A DNA stretch of 64,000 nucleotides from Deinococcus sp. AJ005 (GCF_009017495.1 NZ_CP044990.1:391001-455000), one strand, 5' to 3'. Numbered from the stretch's first letter, positions 7,429 to 16,282 are shown. Numbers and translations: made by a program. The notes: a model not told the origin generated them from the sequence alone.

Positions 7429-9393
7429 ATGTCTCCTAGCGTCCCGCACGCCACCGTGCACCCGTTTGACCGGGTGGAGGACATCATGTTCAGCCTTGAC
7501 GCGAACGAGCGTCTGACCTTCGTGAACGCCTTTGCCCTGAAGGCGTGGGGAAAAGAGCGTCACGAACTGCTGGGACGGACCTACGAGGACGCCCTGCCGA
7601 CGAAGGCCATGCCTGAAGTCATGACTGCTTTCAGGCACGTCCTGAACACCCAGCAACGGACAGAACTGGAAGTGTTCGGTGATCGCCACCAGGGGTGGAT
7701 CGGCCTCATCGTCTACCCGGACGACGGCGGTCTGACCGTTCATGTCCGGCGGCTGCCCAGAAGCGCCGGGAATCCCACGTCCACTGACTTCGATGCGCTG
7801 ACCGGTTGCCTGACCCGCACCGCTTTCATGCAGGCGCAGCGCACCCTGAGCTTTCCAAACATTCTGGCTGTCATCGACCTCAACCTGCTGAAGAGCGTCA
7901 ACACCCTGCGCGGACACAGCGGAGGAGACGCGTACATTCGGGCCGTTGCGCACGCCCTGCGCGAGGCTCTGCCCGCAGAGGCCCTGATCTGCCGCTGGGG
8001 CGGGGACGAGTTCGTGATCCTCACTCCCGGCCCTAACCAGCAGGCGCTTCGGGATCTGCTGGGTGAGACGAACAGAGCGCTCCCTGGTCCGATGCAAGGC
8101 GTAGAAGCGTTCACCGCCGGCATGGCCGTCTGGGAAGTCAAAACGGCTTATGAGCGCGCCTTCGCCATCGCTGACGAACACCTGCAACTCCAGAAAGAAC
8201 AGTTCAGGGAGGCCACCCCTGGAGAACACGAAATCGACGCCCTCGTGACCTTCTCCCAGGAACTCGAGGCCTTCCGAGACCCGGGTGATCTGATCCAGCA
8301 TGCCTTGAACCGACTGCTGGGCGTGTTCGACGTTGATCAGGCTGCCTACGCCACCATAGATGGAAACGAAGCCTTCTTCTCCCATCAGGCCCGCAGAGAG
8401 GGCGTCCCACTTGCCCAACCGGGCCTGAATGTCCGCATGGCCCTCGCCGGGACCGGCATGATCGACACGGCTCACCGCACGCGGACCACGGTGTGGAGTA
8501 CCGACTACCCGAGCATCTCGAACAGCATGTCGGTCATGGTTGAACAGGGTGTCAAGAGTGCCATTGTCACGCCTGTTCTCAGTCAGGGGCAGGTGACCGC
8601 CGCCATTGTCCTGCGCACTGTGAACCGCTGGCAGACGATCACGCCGCAGATGCGCAAGATCATGGAACTCACCGCGCTGCGTCTGGAACACGCCCTTGAA
8701 CTCCGCCGCGCAGTGGGTGAAGTCCGCTCCACCCTGGAAGCGGGCATGCTGACCCTCGGCATCGTCCTTGAAGCCAGGGATTTCGAAACCAGTGGCCATA
8801 CCCACCGCGTTGCCACCATGGCCGAGCGGCTTGGCGAGGACCTCGGCCTGAACACCGCTGATCTCCACCATCTGCGGCAAGGTGCCTACCTGCATGACCT
8901 CGGCAAACTCTGCGTCCCGGATGAGATCCTCAGGAAACCGGGCCGTCTCACGCCGCAGGAATGGAGCGTCATGCAGAGCCATGTGGTCAAGGGGCACGAG
9001 CTTGCCACACGGATCGCTGGACTCGCTGTGGAAACGCTTCAGGTCATCCGTTCACACCATGAACGCTGGGACGGCGGCGGATACCCGGACGGTCTGGTGG
9101 GGACCGCTATTCCCCTGAATGCGCGGATCTTTGCCGTCTGTGACGTGTACGACGCGCTGATTAGTGAACGTCCATATAAGCATGCCTGGAGTCACGAGGA
9201 CGCCCTGTCAGAGATCAGGGGGCAGTCTGGGCGGCAGTTTGATCCAGCTATCACCCGTGCGTTTCTGAGCCTGATGCAGCGGTCCGGAGACCATGGATCG
9301 CCACCGGGAGACGGCCAGATCAAGCTCTTCCGTTCATCCCCGCCTTTTCCCCAACCAGATACTGACTATGCTGACCGGCCTGAAGCTCTCTGA
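7429..9393 (+). CDS. PAS-GGDEF-GAF-HD-GYP cyclic-di-GMP enzyme
   Basis: A 654-residue cytoplasmic signalling protein. A PAS domain (VEDIMFSLDANERLTFVN onward, residues about 12-90) is followed by a GGDEF diguanylate cyclase domain with an intact RWGGDEF near residue 190. A GAF-like domain (about 280-430) leads to an HD-GYP phosphodiesterase domain with HTHRVATMAERL, the HD pair in HDLGK near residue 490, and GGGYPDGL. It can therefore both make and degrade cyclic-di-GMP, gated by PAS/GAF input. No RxxD inhibitory site is seen before the GGDEF. ATG 7429 is chosen because the PAS domain begins directly after it; an in-frame ATG at 7237 would add 64 residues that do not look like coding sequence. 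Confidence 0.88.
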   Translation: MSPSVPHATVHPFDRVEDIMFSLDANERLTFVNAFALKAWGKERHELLGRTYEDALPTKAMPEVMTAFRHVLNTQQRTELEVFGDRHQGWIGLIVYPDDGGLTVHVRRLPRSAGNPTSTDFDALTGCLTRTAFMQAQRTLSFPNILAVIDLNLLKSVNTLRGHSGGDAYIRAVAHALREALPAEALICRWGGDEFVILTPGPNQQALRDLLGETNRALPGPMQGVEAFTAGMAVWEVKTAYERAFAIADEHLQLQKEQFREATPGEHEIDALVTFSQELEAFRDPGDLIQHALNRLLGVFDVDQAAYATIDGNEAFFSHQARREGVPLAQPGLNVRMALAGTGMIDTAHRTRTTVWSTDYPSISNSMSVMVEQGVKSAIVTPVLSQGQVTAAIVLRTVNRWQTITPQMRKIMELTALRLEHALELRRAVGEVRSTLEAGMLTLGIVLEARDFETSGHTHRVATMAERLGEDLGLNTADLHHLRQGAYLHDLGKLCVPDEILRKPGRLTPQEWSVMQSHVVKGHELATRIAGLAVETLQVIRSHHERWDGGGYPDGLVGTAIPLNARIFAVCDVYDALISERPYKHAWSHEDALSEIRGQSGRQFDPAITRAFLSLMQRSGDHGSPPGDGQIKLFRSSPPFPQPDTDYADRPEAL

Positions 9394-9469
9394 CGCGCAG
9401 CCCCGGCTTCGCAGCAGCCGCGCCAGCAAGTCGAACCTAGGGGTCTCCTCGTCCGTGTCGCGCACCTGA

Positions 9470-9637
9470 CCGGTACATCTCCACGTCAACGGGGCTGAAT
9501 CAGTCGCCCAGGGACCGTGGGCAGATAATGTGCGGGCGGGTGTGCAGGAGCGGCTGTACGCTGAACTCGAGCGACGCGTGGCAGACCACGATCCGTCGGT
9601 CCTGAACGCACTGCGCGGCGCGCGCGATCTGAACTGA
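9470..9637 (+). pseudogene. Remnant copy of the 3' end of the SARP/BTAD-like regulator gene
   Basis: The frame ending at TGA 9635-9637 reads AQGPWADNVRAGVQERLYAE and then ERRVADHDPSVLNALR. The broken regulator at 6306-6946 ends with AQGPWVDDVRAGVQQRLCAE and a matching tail, and the DNA is also clearly similar over about 130 bases, including the sequence just after the stop. The frame is closed by a stop at 9467, so only the tail survives. The two copies are direct repeats flanking the PAS-GGDEF-HD-GYP gene. Confidence 0.8.
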
Positions 9638-10086
9638 AGCCAACCTGTCAGGTTGCGCCTCAGTTGGAAAACCAGGAAGGATCAGCGGTCACTTGGCGCA
9701 GGCCATGCGCGCTTCAGCGCACTGGCAAATCTGCAACCCGTGGCGCCGGACGCCGTCTACCCGGCGGTGGGTGCTCTGGGGTGTGGTGCCCGTGATTTCT
9801 AAGACCTTTTATTCGACGTCTGCGCGCCAGGGCCAGACACTTTGGGCAATGCCCAACACGCATCGCGGTGGGCACCGTCAGTGACTACATCCTGCCCCTG
9901 ATCGTTGCTCAGCCCCGATCATGGATTATGGTTGGCATCTGTGGCGGACGAGATCAATGGTGTTGAAAGTCCCGAAGCTTTCTTGCACCTGGGCGGGCGT
10001 GCCAGTCCTGAAATGGTTCCCGCAGAGGCGTAGCCAGAAGAGTCTGAAGGCACAACGGTGCCGCAGCGGTGCTGAGAGGAAGAGGT
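9638..10086. other. Non-coding stretch in the island
   Basis: About 450 bases with no convincing gene. It opens with a 13-base palindrome (AACCTG T CAGGTT, 9642-9654) just after the regulator remnant. A purine-rich ribosome binding site (GAGGAAGAGG) at its right edge belongs to the next gene. Short open frames here have no family features. Confidence 0.5.
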
Positions 10087-11325
10087 ATGGACCCTGAAAC
10101 AATGGCCCCCATCACCATGAGGGAAGAAGCCACTCCAGACAGCAAGCCGGCCATCCGATTGCGGGTGTGGGCCTGGGCCACAGCGGTGATCACCGGCATG
10201 CTGATGCCTGTGGCCCTGACGTCCTGGCCCTTTGCCGCCGGCATGCTGGCCCTGGGGACTCTGGCCCTGGCGGTCTACCTTCTCGCCGAGGCTCCGCTCA
10301 GGCACTGGCGTCCCGAGACAGACAACGTCCCAGGCTGGAAACTCAGGCCGCTGCTCCCCCGGATGAATGGCCTGATCGCCGCAGCCCTGATGCTGGTGGC
10401 GGCGCCCGTGATTCTCCCGTGGGTTGGCCCATTTGAGTGGCTCAGGAACGTGGTCCTGACGGCAGTGATCGCCGTGATCCTGATGCGTCCCTGCAACGAG
10501 ATGAACGCCGCACTGGCACTCACGGGGGCCGCGCTCGCCGGCGTCACGATGAGCGGGCTGTTACCCGTTGCGGTGATCTATCTGGGGTACGTGGCCGTGG
10601 CGCTGGGCCTGATCACGAGCGGCGCGTTTTATCTCTTCAGAGGGTACCCCCTCCCCGGGTGGCTGAGGCCGCTGAGTTTCCCCCTGGTCCAGGGCTTGAT
10701 CGCAGTGACCGGACTGGGACTGGTCTTTGGTGGCCTGGGTGCCCCACAGTCGGTGGATGCAGGGACGCTGCAGACGCTGCGGGGAAGTTTTCCGCTGTTT
10801 GCCCTCCTGGTCCTGATCAGAACCGCCCTGGCCTGGTCTGGCATCAGCCGGGCATCGCTGGGACGGCCTTTGGAGCGGCCCCCCGAAGGCGCGTCCGCTC
10901 CCATCACCACCCAGGCTGCGGCGCGGGTCTGGAGCCTGAACCGGCAGAGGCAGCGCCTGAAACAGACCATCAAACAGATCGAGAACAGCCCGGCTTCAAA
11001 GCTCGTGCCAAGCGAAAGCGGGCACCTGAGTGAGCGCGCCCGCGCGGCGCTGGCCGAGGTGGGCCGCCGCGAAGACGAGGCCCGGCTCAGGCAGGCCCAT
11101 GAGGAGATGGAGACGCTTGGACGGGCCATTCAGGATGAATACCACCTGCTCGGCCTGCCCAGCGAGGCGCAGACTGTGACCCGGTGGCCAACCTCTGTGC
11201 CGCCGGAACCACATCCCCTGGTCACCGCACCGCTAGAAACTGTGCCGGACCCCAGGGGGCAGCCAGTGGACGCCGAGCAACACCTCCGCGCAGATCCAGG
11301 CGACCCGCCCAGCCGCGACACTTGA
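10087..11325 (+). CDS. Multi-pass membrane protein of unknown function with a charged C-terminal tail
   Basis: ATG 10087 follows a strong GAGGAAGAGG site. The first 260 residues form roughly eight hydrophobic segments, for example VWAWATAVITGMLMPVAL, LIAAALMLVAAPVIL, VVLTAVIAVILM and FALLVLIRTALAW, with short loops, so it is an inner-membrane protein. From about residue 290 the protein becomes charged and helical (LNRQRQRLKQTIKQIE, then RREDEARLRQAHEEMETL), a likely cytoplasmic coiled coil, and it ends in a Pro-rich tail. The UbiA-like or DUF-type fold cannot be named from what I see. It stands alone in the island. Function is unknown. Confidence 0.7.
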   Translation: MDPETMAPITMREEATPDSKPAIRLRVWAWATAVITGMLMPVALTSWPFAAGMLALGTLALAVYLLAEAPLRHWRPETDNVPGWKLRPLLPRMNGLIAAALMLVAAPVILPWVGPFEWLRNVVLTAVIAVILMRPCNEMNAALALTGAALAGVTMSGLLPVAVIYLGYVAVALGLITSGAFYLFRGYPLPGWLRPLSFPLVQGLIAVTGLGLVFGGLGAPQSVDAGTLQTLRGSFPLFALLVLIRTALAWSGISRASLGRPLERPPEGASAPITTQAAARVWSLNRQRQRLKQTIKQIENSPASKLVPSESGHLSERARAALAEVGRREDEARLRQAHEEMETLGRAIQDEYHLLGLPSEAQTVTRWPTSVPPEPHPLVTAPLETVPDPRGQPVDAEQHLRADPGDPPSRDT

Positions 11326-11395
11326 ATTCCCGGACAGGCCCGTACACCTGCGCGGTACGTCCTCATGTCATCACAGCGTTGAGCACCGTCACTCC

Positions 11396-12058
11396 TCAGC
11401 GGTAGGTGAACGTCCGCGTCGTTGCCTTTCTGGAAAACGGGTCGCCGTCCATAGTCCGGGTCTCCTTGCGCGTCCGCCAGTTGCCGTACTAGTCCAGATC
11501 ACCGTAGGTCAAGTCTGTCCGGGAGGTGACGTTCAGATCGAAATTCTTCTTGAAAATCTTCGCCGTGATGGTGCAGATCGTTCCCTGGCATTCGCGCACA
11601 GTCACGGCGCTCTGCTCCTCGCCACGGGCATTCGGTGCGTTGAATTCCTCGGTGGTCATGCTGGTCCCGCACTGTCATAGATGAGCGCCTCAAGAACCTG
11701 GCAGTCGGGGCCGAGCTGATGCACCAGGCTCCCCGCATTTTTCAGTCCTGACCGCGACCAATTCCAGTCTTGCTGCTTGACGAAGCAACTGCCCTTGTAC
11801 TGATACTCGGTCTCGTCGTCGGACTGGGAGATGATGCGCGTGACCTGGCCGGCAGCGTTGAAAGTGAATTTCTGGGTGTCGGTGCCTTCTTCATCCACGG
11901 GGTCCTCGCCCGTCTCCATGGTCATGGTCTGGACCAAGAACCTTCAGGTGACGGAAGGGAGCGTTGGGATCGGTGGTCTGGTCGATCTCTGTGGAGGCGG
12001 CGCCACACAGGGCAAGCAGGACAAGGGAGGAGCGCAGGATTCGGGGCGAGCTGGGCAT
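11396..12058 (-). pseudogene. Secreted/lipoprotein-like protein gene, broken by two frameshifts and a stop
   Basis: Reading leftward from ATG 12058, the first frame gives a signal-type N-terminus (RSSLVLLALCGAAS). The sense then moves to a second frame around 11937-11660 (QKFTFNAAGQVTRIISQSDD, GSCFVKQQDW) and to a third around 11655-11396 (VRECQGTICTITAKIF, TDLTYGDLD). A TAG stop interrupts the third frame directly before YGNWRTRKE and the terminal FTYR. The D-x-YGNW-x-R ending and the FNAAGQVT segment resemble RHS/YD-type or related secreted proteins. The disruptions are spread over the whole gene, which suggests true decay rather than one sequencing error. Confidence 0.7.
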
Positions 12059-12301
12059 CACGGCGCAATATTATTTGAAGGCGTCTGTCCTTAACCTGAC
12101 CGAAGGGCTGCTCAGCAGGCGTGTGCTCGTGTCATTCACGCCCCGGCTGATGGCACTGTGCGCTACGATCAGATTGATTGGCTTTCTGCTCTTGGGTATC
12201 GCCTCACCCATGTGGGTTGCACGGCAACATCGGCGTCAGCGCCCGGACGGCAAAGTGTTGTGCTGAGACTGTCTGGCCTGCTCTGGAGGAAATCTAAGCA
12301 C

Positions 12302-13447
12302 ATGAACACCAGCTACGACACCATCATCATCGGCGGGGGAATGGCCGGGATCGCCGGGGCACATGAGCTGGCGCGGCGCGGTCAACAGGTGCTGTTGCTC
12401 GAGCAGTTCGCGTTCGGCCACGAGCGCGGCGGCAGCGCCGGGCCGTCGCGCATTTTCCGGCTGTCTCAAACCGTGCGTGAGTACGCCCCCATGGCGGCCC
12501 GCGCCCTGACGCTCTGGAAGCAGTTTCAGACCGACTACGCCACCCAACTGTACTGGCCTGCGGGCCTGCTCGATCTGGGAGACGCCCAGACCCCCATGCT
12601 GGCGGAGATCCAGACCCACCTGCGCGAGGGCGGGCAGGATTTCGAGGTTCTTGATGCCCTGGAACTGGCCCGGCGTTATCCACAGTGGCGGCCCGGCGAC
12701 GACTGGCAGGCGGTGTACAGCCCGGAGGCAGGCATCCTGAATCCCAGCCTGACCCTGGAACTGCTCACCGCCATGGCGGGTGTGCTGGGAGCGACGTTGC
12801 TGGACCGAACCCCCGTGCTGGGCGTTGACCTGAGCGATCCCGCCGCGCCCACCGTTCACACCGCGCGCGGAACCTTCAGCGCCGGGCGGCTGGTGGTGGC
12901 CGCCGGCGCCTGGCTTCCAGGGCTGGTGCCTGACCTGGCCCCGTCGCTTCGGGTCACCCAGGAACAGGTGGTCTACTTCCGCCCCACGCAGCCAGAGGCA
13001 TTTGTGTTGGGCCGCTTTCCGCTGTTCATTCACCACCAGCTTCCTGAGGCCTACGGCTTTCCGCTGTTTCACCTGCCCGGCGTTAAGGTCGGCCTGCACA
13101 CCAGCGGCCCGCAGGTGGACCCCGACACCCGTGATGGGCTGCCGCAGCCCGAACTCACCGAGGTGATGCGGGCCTTTCTCGAAGACCACCTGCCCGGCGC
13201 GGCGGGGCCGGTCATGCAGGTCAAGACGTGCCTGTACACCACCACCCGCTCCGGCGACTTCATCTACGACACCCATCCCGACTCTGCACGGGTGCTGCTG
13301 GTGTCGGCGTGTTCGGGCGTGGGTTTCAAGTTCCTGCCAGTTCACGGCGAGATCATCGCCGACTGGGCGGCTGGGCAGCGTCACCCGCTGCTGACCCGGC
13401 GTTTCGGGCTGACAGAGGCGGCGCCGCCCTTCGCTTCTTCGGGCTGA
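12302..13447 (+). CDS. Sarcosine oxidase/N-methyl amino acid oxidase-like flavoprotein (MSOX/SolA family)
   Basis: The FAD-binding Rossmann motif IIIGGGMAGIAGAHELARRG starts at residue 6, followed by the family's GSAGPSRIFR segment. TCLYTTTRSGDFIYD near residue 305 matches the region that holds the covalent-flavin Cys of monomeric sarcosine oxidase, and CSGVGFKFLP is the conserved C-terminal FAD/substrate stretch. The enzyme should oxidise an N-methyl or secondary amino acid to the imine, releasing hydrogen peroxide. ATG 12302 has GGAGGAAA about nine bases upstream. The 382-residue length is normal. A paralogue lies at 53764-54924. Here it stands alone in the island, after a decayed gene. Confidence 0.85.
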   Translation: MNTSYDTIIIGGGMAGIAGAHELARRGQQVLLLEQFAFGHERGGSAGPSRIFRLSQTVREYAPMAARALTLWKQFQTDYATQLYWPAGLLDLGDAQTPMLAEIQTHLREGGQDFEVLDALELARRYPQWRPGDDWQAVYSPEAGILNPSLTLELLTAMAGVLGATLLDRTPVLGVDLSDPAAPTVHTARGTFSAGRLVVAAGAWLPGLVPDLAPSLRVTQEQVVYFRPTQPEAFVLGRFPLFIHHQLPEAYGFPLFHLPGVKVGLHTSGPQVDPDTRDGLPQPELTEVMRAFLEDHLPGAAGPVMQVKTCLYTTTRSGDFIYDTHPDSARVLLVSACSGVGFKFLPVHGEIIADWAAGQRHPLLTRRFGLTEAAPPFASSG

Positions 13448-13690
13448 TTCTGACTGACTTCCTCAGGTCTTTAAAAAGGCTGTCGAGTCGAAGGGCGCCG
13501 CCGTGTTGGCATGACGCCACCAGATCACCTCGATCAGCTTCTGGCGTTGGCATTCAGTGCATCCAACCAGTGCTGGGCTTCGGCGCTCAGCGTGGGTAAG
13601 GTGGGCGGCATGCCACAGTCCAGGCCAGCCATTTCTCGCAGTCGGCCTGATCTTTTCATAGGCTTCGCCGCCAGTGAGGAAGAACCCGGC

Positions 13691-14101
13691 CTAGGCTGAA
13701 GCGCGGTGATCAGGCCGGACTGGGTTTCCCTGGGGACGCAGAACAACGTGTTCGTGTTCTCTGAGCAGATTGCGTATGGCCTGTTCCTGGCGGAGATAGT
13801 TTTCCAGGACCAGTTTGCGGCGGTGGGGATCTTCGGTCACTTCCAACTGGCGCGTATTGTCAATTTTGAGGACTTTGTACGGCTGGCCGAGGCGTTGCAG
13901 AACGCGGATGGCGCAGCGGAACCGGTACACGCTCTGCTCGTCGGCCGGAGAGCTGACCAGAAGCTCGGCGAAATCGACGACGCGTCCAAGCAGGCCAAAG
14001 CGGCGGTGGCAGACGGTGCCAACAGCACTGACGTGGTGAATCACACGGGTCTGTTTGCCGCAGCCGGCGCAGCGAAAGTCCAATTTCATTTCAGGTTGCA
14101 C
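13691..14101 (-). CDS. Small protein with N-terminal zinc-ribbon-like Cys pair, function unknown
   Basis: The 136-residue product starts at GTG 14101, eight bases after GAGGGG. The N-terminus DFRCAGCGKQTRVIHHVS contains a CxxC knuckle and two His, with a further Cys in GTVCHRR, suggesting a metal-binding ribbon. The rest is a helical, charged region (RKLVLENYLRQEQAIRNLL). I do not recognise a family. It lies between the flavoprotein gene and the mobilisation genes and points away from them. Confidence 0.5.
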   Translation of the reverse strand: MQPEMKLDFRCAGCGKQTRVIHHVSAVGTVCHRRFGLLGRVVDFAELLVSSPADEQSVYRFRCAIRVLQRLGQPYKVLKIDNTRQLEVTEDPHRRKLVLENYLRQEQAIRNLLREHEHVVLRPQGNPVRPDHRASA

Positions 14102-14650
14102 GTCAATACCCCTCTATTTGTGGTTTTTTCCGATGCTGGGCGTCGTTCTTCCGACTTCCTGCACGTGAAGCACAGGTCCCTCAAGTTGCCACGGTAACAC
14201 CAGATTCTGGTGTGGGAGGAAGAGGTGATTCCGACTGTGGAGTCTCTCCGATTCAGCCCCGCAAATAGCCGCCGCTGACCTGGTGGATATGGCGCTGTGG
14301 CGTGGACAAAGGCGCGACGAGGTTTAGTCCGCCTTCTGCTGCCTGTATTCAGCGCCCTACAAAACACAGTGGCGCGGTCCCCTGCTGAACTACCCCCGAC
14401 TGGATGGTGGTGGGATCTGGCGCCAGTTATTTGCTCCTGGCACCAGACCCCACCACTGGTTGCCCACCGCTGTTTTTCAGGGATTACTTCTGTCCTGGTG
14501 TTCCGCAACACGGTTATTTATCGGCAAGATAAGAGCGCTGGAGCTGATGCGAGACGCGACGATGGCCCGGAAGTGTCCACCACTCATTTTCTGCACATAA
14601 TCCGCGCAGCGCTGCGATGCTGGTCTTAACGCTCACGGAGGTGCGCCCCC
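14102..14650. other. Non-coding region upstream of the mobilisation genes
   Basis: About 550 bases without a convincing gene. It holds the long inverted repeat at 14407-14456 and a smaller one (TTATC-N5-GATAA, about 14518-14535). A ribosome binding site (GGAGGTG) precedes the RHH gene at 14651. Its position next to relaxosome genes makes it the likely place for an origin of transfer. Confidence 0.45.
14407..14456. repeat. Inverted repeat, candidate oriT
   Basis: Arms 14407-14426 (GTGGTGGGATCTGGCGCCAG) and 14437-14456 are reverse complements at 18 of 20 positions, separated by a 10-base AT-rich loop. It lies about 195 bases before the RHH and relaxase genes. Origins of transfer of MOB-type elements carry such repeats beside the nick site, so an oriT role is a reasonable inference. 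I cannot point to the nick itself. Confidence 0.5.
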
Positions 14651-15028
14651 ATGCCCAAGCAAAAACTCACCATCTGGGTCGAAGAAGACGTGGCCCAGCG
14701 CCTGAAAAATCTGGCAGCCGTTCAAGACCTTACGCTCAGCGAGTACGGCGCCACCCTGCTCGCCCGCGGCGTCGCACAGCGCAGCGACGAACTCATCTTG
14801 GACCTCGCTGGCGTCCGCATTGAGCGCGCTGTCAAGCGGGAAGTCGGGGTGATGTCCGATCGCCTGGCAAAGCTCACCGTCCAGGCGGCCATGGAGGCCG
14901 GCACGTCGCGCCTTCTGCACGTCAACCAGATCGCTCAGCAGGCTGGCCCCGAGGTGGCCCAGGCGCTCAACCGGACGGCCGCCGCCGAAACGCGCGAGCG
15001 CCTGCGGAACCCCCAGCGCCGCCGTTAA
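14651..15028 (+). CDS. Ribbon-helix-helix relaxosome accessory protein (MobC/TraJ-like)
   Basis: The 125-residue protein begins PKQKLTIWVEEDVAQRLKNL, the beta-strand then helix pattern of ribbon-helix-helix DNA binders (arc/MetJ/CopG fold), followed by TLSEYGATLLARGV. Such small proteins bind oriT and recruit the relaxase. The remainder is helical. ATG 14651 is preceded by GGAGGTG. The relaxase gene follows after 27 bases and a candidate oriT repeat lies upstream. An antitoxin is the alternative, but no toxin partner is adjacent. Confidence 0.7.
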   Translation: MPKQKLTIWVEEDVAQRLKNLAAVQDLTLSEYGATLLARGVAQRSDELILDLAGVRIERAVKREVGVMSDRLAKLTVQAAMEAGTSRLLHVNQIAQQAGPEVAQALNRTAAAETRERLRNPQRRR

Positions 15029-15055
15029 AGATCTGCTCGGTCTGGAGGACGCACC

Positions 15056-15589
15056 GTGACCATCATGCGCGCGCGGTTCACCGTCGGTGCCGGTGGTCCT
15101 GCGGCCTCGCGCGCCGCCCTACGGTACGCGGTCCTGCGCCCGGACCACGACGGTCAGCGCGTTGAGCGCGCGGTGTTCGGCCCTGACGGGCTGGACGTCG
15201 CCAGCATCCGCGCACAGCTGGACGCGGCCAGGGGAGACCACCACTACCGCTTGGTGCTCAACCCCGGCGCTGGCCAGCACCCGGTGGATCAGCGTGACTG
15301 GACGCGCGACGTGATGGCCGCCGTCGCCGAAGGGCAGGCAAAAGAGGTGCCCTGGCTCGCTGTCGAACACCGCAACCAGAGCCAGCACGATCACGTTCAC
15401 ATCGTAGCCGCCACCGAGCGCCGCCTGACCCGCGTGGACCTGCCCACCCTGCGCGAGGTTGCAGATAGCAGTTGGGAACGGCACGCTGACTGGGCGCGAG
15501 CGCTCGATCTCGATGCTGTGCAGGAGCCGCATCAGCAACAGCCTGAGCGCTTGCGCGCGCTGAGTCACACCGGGGGCTGGGACCAGTGA
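15056..15589 (+). CDS. MOB-type relaxase, small (conjugative DNA nickase domain)
   Basis: The 177-residue protein carries the relaxase metal-binding histidine motif in AVEHRNQSQHDHVHIVAA (H-x6-HDHVH). It also has the upstream YRLVLNPG strand typical of relaxase folds. Relaxases nick oriT, stay attached to the 5' end and pilot the strand into the recipient. It is much shorter than standard MobA proteins: only the catalytic domain is present and no primase or helicase part follows. A catalytic Tyr is not obvious near the N-terminus; YAV at about residue 24 is a candidate. GTG 15056 follows GGAGGAC, and the end overlaps the next frame by four bases. Confidence 0.72.
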   Translation: MTIMRARFTVGAGGPAASRAALRYAVLRPDHDGQRVERAVFGPDGLDVASIRAQLDAARGDHHYRLVLNPGAGQHPVDQRDWTRDVMAAVAEGQAKEVPWLAVEHRNQSQHDHVHIVAATERRLTRVDLPTLREVADSSWERHADWARALDLDAVQEPHQQQPERLRALSHTGGWDQ

Positions 15590-15865
15590 ACTGGCTCGAT
15601 CTAATCACTGTGGGACTGCTGGCCGCAGGCATTCAGTTCCTGCGCGGCGGCCACCCACAGTCTCAGCAGGCGCTTGCTGACGCAGGCTTTGCCTCATCTG
15701 ACGAAATGCGTGAGCTGCGCGTTCAACTCGAGGAGGCCAACACCGGGGAACGTCTGCTGGTCGCCACCGCGCCGGACGCCCATCACCTGGGTCTGCGCGC
15801 CCTGCCAGAGCTGGGGCACATGTTGGTGGTCGGGCCGAGCCGATCAGGAAAAGGCCTGCACACAA
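15586..15865 (+). pseudogene. VirD4/TraG-type coupling protein, truncated after Walker A
   Basis: Starting at GTG 15586, overlapping the relaxase stop, the frame encodes a short hydrophobic N-terminus (WLDLITVGLLAAGIQFL), then ELGHMLVVGPSRSGKGLH. This is the Walker A region of a type IV coupling protein (TraG/VirD4). Family resemblance ends near 15862, where the sequence switches to an A-rich stretch, a terminator and the tRNA-Arg gene. The other 80 percent of the protein, including Walker B, is absent. The formal open frame runs on through the tRNA genes, but that part is not protein-like. It marks the broken edge of the mobile element. Confidence 0.78.
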
Positions 15866-15904
15866 AACTGCACACAGCCTCTTGGGCAAAAAAGCCAAAA
15901 AAGA

Positions 15905-15930
15905 AAAACCTCGTCCTAGGACGAGGTTTT
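15905..15930 (-). terminator. Intrinsic terminator of the tRNA operon
   Basis: A perfect 26-base palindrome built on ACCTCGTCC/GGACGAGGT, flanked by A and T runs. Read leftward it is followed by TTCTTTTTT, as expected for a rho-independent terminator just after tRNA-Arg. Being symmetrical, it could also stop transcription arriving from the mobilisation genes. Confidence 0.85.
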
Positions 15931-15932
15931 GT

Positions 15933-16009
<77 letters not shown>

Positions 16010-16033
16010 ACGGTATGAACTGGGGCAGCGTTG

Positions 16034-16121
16034 TGGCGAAGAGGGAGGGATTCGAACCCTCGGTACCTTGCGGTACACATCCTTAGCAGGGATGCGGTTT
16101 CAACCACTCACCCACCTCTCC
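16034..16121 (-). tRNA. tRNA-Ser (anticodon GCT)
   Basis: The acceptor GGAGAGG pairs with CCTCTTC (one G-T pair). The anticodon stem CATCC/GGATG encloses loop CTGCTAA, giving anticodon GCT for AGC/AGT codons. A long variable arm (GTACCGCAAGGTAC) identifies a class II serine tRNA. CCA is encoded. Confidence 0.95.
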
Positions 16122-16146
16122 TCAACTGTGCTGGGCCGCTGTGCTG

Positions 16147-16234
<88 letters not shown>

Positions 16235-16282
16235 AGTCACGGCGGGTGCGTTTCTGGGACTGATCCCAAAAGCGCGAAGGGA

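Noticed and set aside
7417..8997. A 526-codon reverse-strand open frame opposite the PAS-GGDEF-HD-GYP gene
   Set aside because: It has no motifs and lies antisense to a protein with full catalytic signatures; it is a codon-bias artefact.
13534..13746. Reverse open frame ending AQHWLDALNANARS
   Set aside because: It has some protein-like character, but the start overlaps the zinc-ribbon gene's end, no ribosome binding site is seen and no family is recognised. It may be a remnant; not listed as a gene.
14297..14629. 110-codon forward open frame in the candidate oriT region
   Set aside because: It runs through the long inverted repeat, has Arg/Trp/Ser-rich composition and no domain features.
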